From positions 62,001 to 126,000 of the forward strand of contig CAKZLY010000013.1 in the NCBI GenBank assembly GCA_937127445.1: 64,000 bases of DNA, written 5' to 3'. Source of the DNA: Eximiradius sp. (lineage in GTDB: Bacteria > Bacteroidota > Ignavibacteria > Kapaibacteriales > UBA2268). Shown here in pieces: positions 18,015-26,759 of the stretch (within the stretch, counting starts at the first letter, position 1; each line of letters starts with the position of its first letter). Under the pieces are notes generated by a model. That model saw nothing but the letters and a program-made list of their open reading frames with translations, ran no database searches and was not told the origin of the DNA. Position numbers and translations under genes: made by a program.

Positions 18015-19082
18015 ATGGCTATTGATTTTCATAGATTAAGAGTTAGTGAAATAATCAGAGAAACGCCAGAAGCAGTTTCTATTGTTTTCGAATTGCCAGA
18101 GGAATTGCAATCGGTTTTCACTTACAAGCCGGGTCAATATCTTACAATAAAATTACCTGATGGCAATACAGCAGAGCGCCGAGCGTATTCGATTTCGAGT
18201 TCGCCACACTGGGACGAGCCAATTATGATTACAGTCAAGAAACTTCCAGAAGGTAATTTGTCGGTATATCTAAATGAGAAATTGCAAGTTGGTGACTATT
18301 TAGATGTTATGCCGCCGCTTGGTGCGTTCGTACCTGATTTCGAAACAAAACCGAATGCGAACTATGTGCTTTATGCCGCCGGAAGTGGAATTACACCTAT
18401 TTTTTCAATATTAAAATCAATTTTGAAAGTAAAAGAAAAATCTAAGATTCTATTGCTATATTCGAATAGAACACTTGAATCAATAATTTTCCACAAGAAA
18501 TTACTTGAACTTGAACAACAATATAGCAGTAGATTGAAGATGATTTTTGGGCTAACGCGATACGACAACAACTGGCAAGGCCATAAAGGTCGCTTTACAA
18601 CGCTAAATCTGACTGCACTATTGCAGAAGAATGCCCCTGATTTCCGAGAGCGTGAGCATTTTCTGTGTGGTCCATCGGGGATGATGCGACAGGTGCTCGA
18701 TGCTCTGGAAATACTCGCAGTGAACAAAGCGAGAATTCACAAAGAATCTTTCACTGCCGAGGAAAGCATTTACCATAATGAGGCGAAAAAGCCCGATGTC
18801 GAAATATTACCAAGACGCATAAAAATTAAACTATACGGCGAAACGTTTGAGATAAATGTTGAGCCAGAAGATACGATTGTAAGTGCTTTGCAAAAAGAAG
18901 GATATATGCCACCGTATAGCTGTCAAATTGGGGCTTGCTCGACTTGTCGTGCAAAATCAGTAAGCGGAAGCTTCTATATGGATATATGCGAAGCGCTTAC
19001 CGAAGAAGAAAAGAAAAACGGCTACATTCTTACTTGCCGTGCTCACCCACTTGAAGATAATTGTTTTATTGATTATGATTAA
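18015..19082 (+). CDS. PaaE-like FAD/NAD(P)H reductase with C-terminal 2Fe-2S ferredoxin domain
   Basis: 355 residues from the ATG at 18015; a GTG at 18006 would add three. It is a hybrid electron-transfer protein. An FAD domain carries RAYSISS at 56-62, an NAD(P) domain contains GSGITPIFSILKS, and a plant-type ferredoxin domain has cysteines at about 303, 308, 311 and 341 (CQIGACSTC then C). Domain order and wording match the PaaE subunit of phenylacetyl-CoA epoxidase. No paaABC genes are present, so a role supplying electrons for cluster assembly or to another oxygenase is inferred. Confidence 0.88.
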   Translation: MAIDFHRLRVSEIIRETPEAVSIVFELPEELQSVFTYKPGQYLTIKLPDGNTAERRAYSISSSPHWDEPIMITVKKLPEGNLSVYLNEKLQVGDYLDVMPPLGAFVPDFETKPNANYVLYAAGSGITPIFSILKSILKVKEKSKILLLYSNRTLESIIFHKKLLELEQQYSSRLKMIFGLTRYDNNWQGHKGRFTTLNLTALLQKNAPDFREREHFLCGPSGMMRQVLDALEILAVNKARIHKESFTAEESIYHNEAKKPDVEILPRRIKIKLYGETFEINVEPEDTIVSALQKEGYMPPYSCQIGACSTCRAKSVSGSFYMDICEALTEEEKKNGYILTCRAHPLEDNCFIDYD

Positions 19083-19093
19083 AGGAGAAACAA

Positions 19094-19474
19094 ATGGAAG
19101 AAATTCGCACAGATTGCGAAAGAATTATCCCTGATATTGAGGGAATAGATACATCTGATCATATATTTGTCTCAGAGCGAGCCATCGAGGCAATATCGCA
19201 GATAAAAATCGAAAACAACATCCCAGATGATATGTTCATCCGAATTGCTACAAAAAGCGGAGGTTGCAGCGGTATGAACTACATCATTGGCTTTGATACT
19301 CTGCAAAACGACAACGATATTACTTACAAGGTTCGTAATCATACATTTATCGTCGATAGAAAAAGTATTTTTTACCTAATGGGCGTTACACTCGACTACA
19401 TCGAAGATGAACGCGGCAAAGGCTTTGTGTTCGATAATCCTTACCACGAAAAAACATGTGGATGTAGCCATTAA
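19094..19474 (+). CDS. A-type Fe-S carrier protein (SufA/ErpA/HesB family)
   Basis: 126 residues, slightly longer than usual owing to an N-terminal extension of about 20 residues. The three carrier cysteines are C58 in KSGGCSGMNY and C122, C124 in the terminal CGCSH. These proteins accept clusters from SufBC2D and deliver them to apo-enzymes. AAAGGAG lies before the ATG, a good ribosome-binding site. The gene follows the PaaE-like reductase by 11 bp. SufA, ErpA and IscA cannot be distinguished confidently by sequence alone. Confidence 0.92.
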   Translation: MEEIRTDCERIIPDIEGIDTSDHIFVSERAIEAISQIKIENNIPDDMFIRIATKSGGCSGMNYIIGFDTLQNDNDITYKVRNHTFIVDRKSIFYLMGVTLDYIEDERGKGFVFDNPYHEKTCGCSH

Positions 19475-19498
19475 TAATTAAAAATAATGAGGCGAATA

Positions 19499-20101
19499 AT
19501 GATAGAGAAACCAGCACAAACAAGCATAGAAATCAATGAATTAAGCAAGAAGAGGTGGAGCCCCCGTTCGTACGATGCAAATCGTCCGGTAAGCCGCCAG
19601 CAAATACTTTCTTTGTGCGAAGCTGCGCGATGGGCGCCATCGTGTTACAATGACCAGCCGTGGAAATTTATCATTTGCGATAAGTTCACAAACAAAGATG
19701 CCTACGATAAACTATTCAGCTGTCTTGTAGAGCTCAATCAAGGTTGGGCAGTAAATGCACCTGTTTTGATTGCTGTTGTTGCAACAAATAATTTCTCATT
19801 TAATGGGAAAGAAAATCGTTGGGCACAGTATGATTGCGGCGCAGCAGCGGTAACATTAGCCTATGAAGCAGTTAATCAAGGACTTGTAATTCATCAAATG
19901 GGGGGCTTCGATGCTGAAAAGCTAATGAAAGAATTTTCGATACCAGACGACCACACACCAATGGCAGTAATAGCAGTTGGTTATCAATCTGAGATTGAGA
20001 AATTGTCAGAGCAGTATCAAAAAACTGAAAAAGCAGAGCGCAGCCGTCGTCCACTGAACGAGAATTTTTATTTATCTGATTGGGGCAAAGGAATAGAATA
20101 A
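19499..20101 (+). CDS. Nitroreductase family FMN-dependent oxidoreductase
   Basis: 200 residues from the ATG at 19499, which has GAGG at a suitable distance; an ATG at 19487 would add four. The N-terminal RWSPRSYDANRPV and EAARWAPSCYNDQPWKF are the FMN-phosphate-binding blocks of the family. A later YDCGAAAVTLAYEAVNQGLVIHQMGGFD segment matches too. Members reduce nitro compounds, quinones or flavins with NAD(P)H; the substrate is unknown. It closes the SUF run, ends at a strong terminator, and could belong to oxidative-stress response with the operon. Confidence 0.9.
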   Translation: MIEKPAQTSIEINELSKKRWSPRSYDANRPVSRQQILSLCEAARWAPSCYNDQPWKFIICDKFTNKDAYDKLFSCLVELNQGWAVNAPVLIAVVATNNFSFNGKENRWAQYDCGAAAVTLAYEAVNQGLVIHQMGGFDAEKLMKEFSIPDDHTPMAVIAVGYQSEIEKLSEQYQKTEKAERSRRPLNENFYLSDWGKGIE

Positions 20102-20138
20102 TTTTTTTGAATAAATAATTATTTCGTTCACAATAAAT

Positions 20139-20172
20139 AAAAAGGCGTTTGACTTGGTCAAACGCCTTTTTT
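20139..20172. terminator. Bidirectional terminator between nitroreductase and response regulator
   Basis: AAAAAGGCGTTTGAC (20139-20153), loop TTG, GTCAAACGCCTTTTT (20157-20171), with one further T. The 15-bp stem is flanked by A and T runs on the proper sides, so it ends both the SUF operon and the convergent regulator gene. Confidence 0.9.
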
Positions 20173-20189
20173 CGCAGAAAACTGCACCA

Positions 20190-20873
20190 TTAGTCGTCGG
20201 GATTTGTTTCTCTCATTCGGTAACCAACTCCACGAATGCTTTGAAGGAAGGGTTTGCCGTCATCTTTTTCAATTTTTTGACGTAAACGTTTAATATATAC
20301 GTCGATAATGTTCGATTCCGGGTCGAAATTGTGTTTCCATACGTGTTGAGTGATAGTGGAACGGCTGAGAATACGATTTTTATTGCGCATAAGATATTCC
20401 AGAAGCGAATACTCCTTTGTGGTGAGTTCAATTTCGCGACCATTTCGATATGCAAGGTGCGAAACAGTATCAAGGACAAGATCGCCGCAGCGCAATTTGG
20501 TTGATTTCTCGGGGCTGCTACGACGCAAAATCGAGCGTAGTCGTGCAGCAAGTTCCTCAAAGCTGAAAGGTTTCGGTAAATAATCGTCTGCACCTAAATC
20601 AAGACCAGTTACTCTGTCTTCGGTTGTTCCACGAGCAGTAAGCATAAGAATTGGTGTCGAGACACCACTATCACGTAATTCTTTCAAAACAGTAAACCCA
20701 TCTTTGCCGGGGAGCATTACATCGAGCAAAATAGCATCGAAATGATTGTTCATTGCCATTTCGATAGCAGCAACTCCATCGCCCGCCACTTCGACAACGT
20801 AGCGGTCTTCTTCAAGTCCGTGTTTGATGAAGTTTGCCACCTTTCGTTCGTCTTCAACAACTAAAATTCTCAT
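20190..20873 (-). CDS. OmpR/PhoB-type response regulator, orphan
   Basis: 227 residues. The receiver domain has the phosphoacceptor D51 in LLDVMLPGKDG and the conserved K101 in LPKPFS. The C-terminal winged helix carries the usual RNGREIELTTKEYSLLEYLMRN and IDVYIKRLRQKI segments, so it binds DNA. Wording is close to CusR/CopR/MprA-type regulators of envelope or metal stress. No histidine kinase is next to it. It is transcribed alone and faces the SUF operon across the terminator. Confidence 0.93.
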   Translation of the reverse strand: MRILVVEDERKVANFIKHGLEEDRYVVEVAGDGVAAIEMAMNNHFDAILLDVMLPGKDGFTVLKELRDSGVSTPILMLTARGTTEDRVTGLDLGADDYLPKPFSFEELAARLRSILRRSSPEKSTKLRCGDLVLDTVSHLAYRNGREIELTTKEYSLLEYLMRNKNRILSRSTITQHVWKHNFDPESNIIDVYIKRLRQKIEKDDGKPFLQSIRGVGYRMRETNPDD

Positions 20874-21283
20874 TTTCCCTCCTGATTTTGATAATTGAGT
20901 AAATAATATTCAATATTTAACTCCTAATTTTTATACATAATAAGTTAATTGTCCATTCATAATTATTTTTTATTAATATAACTATTAATCGAAAATATCG
21001 CAAAAGTATTTTTAATTATTTTTTAATAATTCATATAAGTTAATAATATAAAGAACAAAATATAGATTGTATAATTTCTATATTTTTCAGATAATTACAC
21101 AAGATATTTTAATTGTTTTTTTATAGATGTCCTAATTTTGTCTTTCATTTTTTTGAGTTATAAAAAAACTCTTTAATTAATAAACGAATTATGAAGATAT
21201 GTTCATTAAAAACTTGTAATTTGTTATTAGAATTTATTTTAATTATTTTTACTTTGTTGATTTTATTAATATATAGGTTGCTT
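20874..21283. other. AT-rich intergenic region
   Basis: About 410 bases without a convincing gene, between divergent response-regulator and DUF3109 genes. The DUF3109 frame extends open to 21191, but that extension is not family-like. A possible -7 box TAATTTTG lies at 21133-21140, with TTG 17 bases upstream at 21113-21115, shorter than the usual Bacteroidota spacing. No strong hairpin, repeat or RNA gene is visible. It probably holds promoters for both flanking genes. Confidence 0.5.
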
Positions 21284-21853
21284 ATGTATCAATTTGACAA
21301 CTTATTAATTGACGAAAATATAGTTTCTACCTATTTCGCCTGCAATTTGAAAAAATGCAAAGGTGCGTGTTGCACTTTCCCCGGTGAATATGGGGCACCG
21401 CTTTTGGACGAAGAAATCGAAGCAATTGAAAACTGCCTTGAAGAAACAAAAAAACATTTATCAAAGCGCTCGCTGAAAGTGCTCGAAAGAGATGGCTTTT
21501 ACGCAGGGAAGCCGGGGAAATACACAACTGTTTGCATAGACAAGCGAGACTGCATCTTTGTTTATTACGATGGCGATGTTGCCTTGTGTGCTCTCGAAAA
21601 AGCATATAACGAAGGCAAAACAAAATTTAAAAAACCGCTCTCGTGCCATCTGTTCCCAATTCGCGTCGGGAATTTTGGCGGAAAATATATATATTACGAA
21701 AAAATCGAAGAATGCAACCCAGCAATCGAAAACGGGAAAAGCAACAGAATTTTTATGATTAATTTTTTAACTGAACCGCTCGAAAGATTTCTTGGCAAGG
21801 AAAAATTATGCCATTTTATCGATTTTTGTAACAATTGCAAAAATAATATTTAA
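21284..21853 (+). CDS. DUF3109 family cysteine-rich protein
   Basis: 189 residues from the ATG at 21284, chosen because the family starts at this point (MYQFDNLLIDENIV) and AGG precedes it. An upstream ATG at 21191 would add a hydrophobic stretch not seen in relatives. The signature YFACNLKKCKGACC is followed by further conserved cysteines (CID, DCIF, LCALE, LSCHLFPIR), as in YkgJ-like proteins thought to bind metal or a cluster. The function is unknown. It is 46 bp upstream of rpoN. Confidence 0.85.
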   Translation: MYQFDNLLIDENIVSTYFACNLKKCKGACCTFPGEYGAPLLDEEIEAIENCLEETKKHLSKRSLKVLERDGFYAGKPGKYTTVCIDKRDCIFVYYDGDVALCALEKAYNEGKTKFKKPLSCHLFPIRVGNFGGKYIYYEKIEECNPAIENGKSNRIFMINFLTEPLERFLGKEKLCHFIDFCNNCKNNI

Positions 21854-21899
21854 ACTAAATTCGTTATTTATTACTGATGTATCATAAACATATATTTGT

Positions 21900-23666
21900 A
21901 TGAAATTATCGATAGATTTAAAAACTACTTTAACACAGACACTCACTCCGCAGCAAATTCAATATCTGAAATTGCTGCAATTACCCGTTTTGCAATTTGA
22001 GCAGCAGATACGTCAGGAAATAGAATCCAACCCAATGCTTGAAGAAGTTTCAGAATTAGACGATTTATTAGATGCCGAAGAAATAGGTCTATTCCCAAGC
22101 GAACAGGAAAATTTCAACGATACAATAATTGAAGAGCCTATTCCCAGCAATGACTTTGAAAATATCGATAGCAATGGTGAATTTGAAGCAGAAGAAAAAG
22201 AGTTGATAATTGATGAACGCGACCCATTTGAATATTACGAAGCCATTTGGCAGGACGGAAGCGAAGTTTCCCGGAAATCAAGCGATGATTACGATGAATA
22301 CGAAAACTATGAACCATACCAAATAAATGCTCCAACCTCAATTGTGGAAGATTTGTTCCAGCAATTGCGTGTTCATAACTTAACAGGAGAAGAATTATTG
22401 CTGGGTTCGCACATCTTGGGAAATATAGATGACGATGGCTATTTACGTCGTGAACTTCAAGAAATTGTCGATGAAACAAATTCATTTATCGCTAATCATA
22501 ATTTTGAAATTCAAAAACGCGAATTTGAGCGAAAGAACAACAAACCGATAGATTTCTACAAGCAAAACCCCGCCCGAATGTATGCTCTTGGCGAAGAAGC
22601 CGCCCAATTGCTCTCGAATGTCATCAACGAGCATCCCGATATCGCTCAAAACATACCCAAAATGGAACTTTACAAAAAGTTCTTGCAAAAGAAAAATGAA
22701 AATAATGGCGAAAAAATTCTAAATCAAGTAAATATAGCACAAGCCGAAAGAATTTTAAAGATCATCCAATCATTAGATCCACCAGGGATTGGCTCTCGCA
22801 CAATTCAGGAATGCTTATTATCACAATTAGAGCATATTCAGACTCCGAACGATGCACAAAAACTTGCCATAGACATTTTGCGCGATGGGTATGATGCTTT
22901 TGCCAAGAAACATTATCACGTTTTGATTAAGCAATTCGACATAACAGAAGAGCAACTAAAAGCAGCGCTCGACATCATCAAACGGCTTAACCCAAAACCC
23001 GGCGGTGGCGACAACGTAGTTGAGATGAACACAGTAATTCCTGATTTTATTGTTGTCAAAGACGACAACGGCGAACTAACAATCATCGTAAATGATGGGA
23101 ATATGCCGCAAATTCGTCTATCGTCTGCTTACGAAAGACTTCGAAGAGAGGTAAAATCACAAAAAGTAAACAAAGAAACGCGTGAGTGGATACGCTCCAA
23201 GTATGAAGACGCAAAGTTTTTAATTCAGGCAATACGCCAGAGAAAAGCAACTATGCTGAAAGTGATGACAGCAATTGCACACCACCAAAGAGAATTCTTC
23301 GATTACGGCATTTCTGCACTAAAACCATTGATTTACAAAGACGTTGCAGAATCTACGGGACTGGATATTTCCACAGTCTGCAGAATAGTAAACGGTAAAT
23401 ATGTGCAAACTCAATTTGGCACTTTTGAATTGAAGTTTTTCTTCTCAGAATCTTTGCCAAACGACGAAGGAGAAGAAGTTTCCACTACTGTTATTAAAGA
23501 AGAAATCAGAAAAATCATTGACCAAGAACCCAAAGATAAGCCTTACAGCGACGACAAAATCAGCGATTTGCTTAAAGAACGTGGCTACAACGTTGCTCGC
23601 CGCACCGTTGCAAAATATCGTGAGCAACTTAAAATCTCGGTTGCCCGACTTCGTAAGGAACTATAA
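21900..23666 (+). CDS. rpoN: RNA polymerase sigma-54 factor
   Basis: 588 residues, longer than the typical 470-500 because of an acidic region II (about 50-130) and an insertion before the core-binding domain. Region I (LKTTLTQTLTPQQIQYLKLLQLPVLQFEQQI) is glutamine/leucine-rich, as needed for activator response. The core-binding, HTH and C-terminal parts follow. The RpoN box ARRTVAKYRE is intact near 566-575. Sigma-54 needs an AAA+ activator; none is in the window. TATATTTG lies right before the ATG, discussed separately. Confidence 0.96.
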   Translation: MKLSIDLKTTLTQTLTPQQIQYLKLLQLPVLQFEQQIRQEIESNPMLEEVSELDDLLDAEEIGLFPSEQENFNDTIIEEPIPSNDFENIDSNGEFEAEEKELIIDERDPFEYYEAIWQDGSEVSRKSSDDYDEYENYEPYQINAPTSIVEDLFQQLRVHNLTGEELLLGSHILGNIDDDGYLRRELQEIVDETNSFIANHNFEIQKREFERKNNKPIDFYKQNPARMYALGEEAAQLLSNVINEHPDIAQNIPKMELYKKFLQKKNENNGEKILNQVNIAQAERILKIIQSLDPPGIGSRTIQECLLSQLEHIQTPNDAQKLAIDILRDGYDAFAKKHYHVLIKQFDITEEQLKAALDIIKRLNPKPGGGDNVVEMNTVIPDFIVVKDDNGELTIIVNDGNMPQIRLSSAYERLRREVKSQKVNKETREWIRSKYEDAKFLIQAIRQRKATMLKVMTAIAHHQREFFDYGISALKPLIYKDVAESTGLDISTVCRIVNGKYVQTQFGTFELKFFFSESLPNDEGEEVSTTVIKEEIRKIIDQEPKDKPYSDDKISDLLKERGYNVARRTVAKYREQLKISVARLRKEL

Positions 23667-23678
23667 TGGAGCAAAAAA

Positions 23679-24800
23679 TTGAATTTCATTGAATTTGCAG
23701 CTCGCTTTGATAAAATAATAAGAAAGCAAATTTTGAAACTTCCTTCGGCTGTGCCGATTTTTCTTTATTCATATTCTCGCAAATTATTTCTAAAAGCATT
23801 CGAAACTAATTTGAATTTCGAGCAAACTTTGCCGCCCGAGCATTTAAAACAAATGCTATGGAATATTGAGTTTCGCTCGCCAATTTTCAATGCGGCAGGT
23901 GTGTTCAAAAAAGGTGTTGGCTATGACACTGTCTATAAGCAAGGTGCGGGAGCTTTTCTTGCCGGCACAACAACAAGTAAACCACGCTCGGGAAACATAA
24001 CAAATGGGATATTGCACCCATTTGTTCCGTATGCAGAAACAGAAAGCGCTTCGAATTGGATGGGGCTCCCAAACGAAGGGCACTCGGCTGTTGCCAAAAG
24101 GTTATCGCAGGTGCAGAAGCAGAAAGGCTGCCCCATTGGAGCATCGATTGCTGCCGATACGGGTGCGAATGCAAATGAAATTCTTACTGGAATACTTGAA
24201 GGATTTGAGCTATACGATAGAGCTGGGGTCGATTTTATCGAACTAAACGAAAGTTGTCCAAATGTATCTCATCATAGCACAACACATAATATTATTGATA
24301 GAGATATTTCAAATAGATTAGTGTTTATTTCAGAAAAGTATCTGAAAAAACGCAAACGCAACTTACCTGTTATTGTTAAATTTTCGAATGATATTGAAAT
24401 AGAAGCAATCCCGTCTATGATTGATTTGCTTGTCGAACTCGGATATGATGGGATAAATATAGGCAACACATCTACAAAATATGATTATTATAGGCAATTT
24501 GTAAGCAGCAAAGACATTAAAAATTATGATTATTTTACTGCAACTTTTGGCGGTGGATTAAGTGGGAAACTGCTAAAAGAAAATTCCTTCGAAAAGAGCA
24601 AATACGCTGCGAAATACATAAGTGGGAAAAATTTAAGAAAAGAGTTTTATGTCATTCGCACTGGCGGAATTAGTTCGCCGATTGATATTATTAATTCCCA
24701 ACAAAGTGGAGTGAATCTTTTTCAGTGGTTTTCTGCATATTTCGAGAATTTTTCGAAATATGGTTATTCACTTTATTCTGAATTATATAGATGGCTTTAA
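23679..24800 (+). CDS. pyrD: Dihydroorotate dehydrogenase family protein
   Basis: 373 residues. It starts at TTG (23679), supported by GGAG seven bases upstream and by lack of an in-frame ATG before the conserved region. The FMN-barrel motifs AAGVFKKG, NWMGLPNEG, VKFSND, GGLSGK and RTGGISS resemble class 2 (quinone-linked) enzymes, including an N-terminal extension. Yet the catalytic loop reads NESCPNVSHH with a cysteine, as in class 1 enzymes, instead of the class 2 serine. The pyrimidine-synthesis role is likely but class and electron acceptor are uncertain. It lies 12 bp after rpoN. Confidence 0.75.
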   Translation: MNFIEFAARFDKIIRKQILKLPSAVPIFLYSYSRKLFLKAFETNLNFEQTLPPEHLKQMLWNIEFRSPIFNAAGVFKKGVGYDTVYKQGAGAFLAGTTTSKPRSGNITNGILHPFVPYAETESASNWMGLPNEGHSAVAKRLSQVQKQKGCPIGASIAADTGANANEILTGILEGFELYDRAGVDFIELNESCPNVSHHSTTHNIIDRDISNRLVFISEKYLKKRKRNLPVIVKFSNDIEIEAIPSMIDLLVELGYDGINIGNTSTKYDYYRQFVSSKDIKNYDYFTATFGGGLSGKLLKENSFEKSKYAAKYISGKNLRKEFYVIRTGGISSPIDIINSQQSGVNLFQWFSAYFENFSKYGYSLYSELYRWL

Positions 24801-24802
24801 AG

Positions 24803-26530
24803 TTATTTCGGAAGCTTAATCTTAAAGGTGCAAACCCCGCTTCGTGAAATAATGTCAATAACCCCGTAATTTTCTTTCAATATTGATTCGGCTGTGCTGA
24901 CCCCGAAGCAATCTTCCTTAATAACGCTCGCTGGCGGAGCAATACTTTTGCGGCAGGCATTGTGCTGCACTTCGATAACTACAGTGCCTAAATCCTGATA
25001 TGCTTTTAATTTAATATATCCATCGTTGTCTACTTTGGAAAGTGCATTCAACGAATTGAGTATCATAATATCAATGCAAGCTTTAACTCCTTTCGGATTG
25101 CATTCAACGAACAAATTATCTTTTGACTTTTCAACAAAGAAATCAAGGTGGTGAAGCACAGCAGCTTCGTTGAAATCATTGTATATTTCATCTAAAAGAT
25201 TATTTACGTTTATTTTCTCTTTTTGAACTTTATGGCGTTTAGAAAATTCGACAAAGGCATCTTTCACTCTACGAGTATGTTCGAACTTAAATTTAAGTAG
25301 CGCAAGGCATTCATTAATTCCATTTTCGTCCTTGTTTGCAATTTTATCCTCAAGCCTTTTGAATTCCGATTCAATAACATCCTGCAAAATATCCAGAGCT
25401 TTGCCAAGCGAACTGAAAATATCATCTCGAACATCTTGCTGGACAAGATCTTTTTCGTAAGCAGCTTCTTTAAGAGGGCGCAAATCTTGCATAAAAGCAA
25501 CTCTTCCGAGTGGATTTTTCTTGTCGTGCAGTTCAATTGCCCAAAATCGCACGGGCACTTTTGCGCCATCAATATTCAAAATTTCAATTTCGCGAGGTTT
25601 CATTAGCATTTCTTCTCCCTCGGTATAGCGGAAAAATTCTTCGGGAAGAATTCTGTTAATTAAGTTAACGCTTGGTTTCTTTGTTTCCCGCCAGTTCAGA
25701 ATTCTACGAAAAGCATTGTTAATAATCTGAATTTTTCCTTTGGCATCGAAAGCAATTATTCCTTCCGAGGAATGCTGAATAACAGAATTATAGAAATCGT
25801 GAGCAGTTTTAAGTTGCTCTTGCAAATTATTAATTTCAGTAATATCCAAAGCAATTTCCATCACAAGCGAAATGCCTTTTTCGTCGGAAGTAATTGGAGC
25901 AGTAGTAACAAGGTAATATGTTTTATCGCCACTAGAGCTGAAACCAATTTGAGTAGAAGTGTGTGACTGAGCATCTTCGAAAGTCATAACAGCGGGACAG
26001 CTCGGACATTCGGTACGGCGTTTTTTGTATGCTTCGAAACAAGTTTTGTTTCGGCTATCGCCAAAAGTTTCGCGAAACTTATCATTTGCTCGAATAATAT
26101 TGAAATTTCTGTCAATTATTGTTATATAGCAAGGGACTAAATCGAACAATAAATTATATTCCTTTTGCCAACCTAAATCCTTTTGCTCAGTTGATATTTC
26201 GAGAATATATGATATTTCACCGCTTTCGTCTTTGACGGGAACAAAGAAGACGGAATAGTTAAATTTTCTTCCGAGCGCATCAGTCAAAACTTCGTATGCA
26301 ACCATTGGTTCGCCACCGCGCACTACTTCCGGCACCTTGCAATATGGGCATGGGAACTGATTTTTCTTGCAAATAGAGTAGCAAGTTTTGTTTATGTTGT
26401 CGTCCCCGTAAAATTTTTTGAAATGAGAATTCGCCCAGACAACCTTATAATTTTTATCCATTAACGCAATTTGAAAAGGAAGGATATCTAAAAAATCCTC
26501 TTTAATGATTTTTTCAATAATATTTTCCAT
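24803..26530 (-). CDS. Multi-PAS sensor protein with degenerate kinase-like C-terminus
   Basis: 575 residues from the ATG at 26530; a GTG at 26542 is possible. Three PAS domains are visible, at about 10-115, 125-230 and 240-355. The first two carry a cysteine motif: C50, C54 then CPYC at 61-64, and C164 then CPSC at 175-178, suggesting a metal or redox site. A dimerisation-type helix region follows. The expected H-box histidine appears lost (QQDVRDDIFSSLG), and the ATP-binding half keeps an N-box-like NSLNAL but no DxGxG motif. It is probably a sensor without kinase activity. No transmembrane segment is evident. Its end faces pyrD with a 2-bp gap. Confidence 0.75.
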   Translation of the reverse strand: MENIIEKIIKEDFLDILPFQIALMDKNYKVVWANSHFKKFYGDDNINKTCYSICKKNQFPCPYCKVPEVVRGGEPMVAYEVLTDALGRKFNYSVFFVPVKDESGEISYILEISTEQKDLGWQKEYNLLFDLVPCYITIIDRNFNIIRANDKFRETFGDSRNKTCFEAYKKRRTECPSCPAVMTFEDAQSHTSTQIGFSSSGDKTYYLVTTAPITSDEKGISLVMEIALDITEINNLQEQLKTAHDFYNSVIQHSSEGIIAFDAKGKIQIINNAFRRILNWRETKKPSVNLINRILPEEFFRYTEGEEMLMKPREIEILNIDGAKVPVRFWAIELHDKKNPLGRVAFMQDLRPLKEAAYEKDLVQQDVRDDIFSSLGKALDILQDVIESEFKRLEDKIANKDENGINECLALLKFKFEHTRRVKDAFVEFSKRHKVQKEKINVNNLLDEIYNDFNEAAVLHHLDFFVEKSKDNLFVECNPKGVKACIDIMILNSLNALSKVDNDGYIKLKAYQDLGTVVIEVQHNACRKSIAPPASVIKEDCFGVSTAESILKENYGVIDIISRSGVCTFKIKLPK

Positions 26531-26759
26531 CTTCTTCGCCACAAATATAAGTTTATCAAAATTAATAAATTATGCAAAAAATATCAATAAGATATACACT
26601 AAAATAAGTTATTTATGTCAAAAAATCTGAAAATTAATTAATTATAATTTTATTTTAATTTTTTAATTTTTATTAAATAATTATATTTCAGTAATCTAAT
26701 ATTAATTAGTATTTTTCGTTTTAATTAATTATTTTATAAAATTTGAGGATAATAGAAAA

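Noticed and set aside
21191-21283. Earlier ATG giving the DUF3109 protein a membrane anchor
   Set aside because: The family begins at the 21284 ATG; the extension is AT-rich hydrophobic sequence without support.
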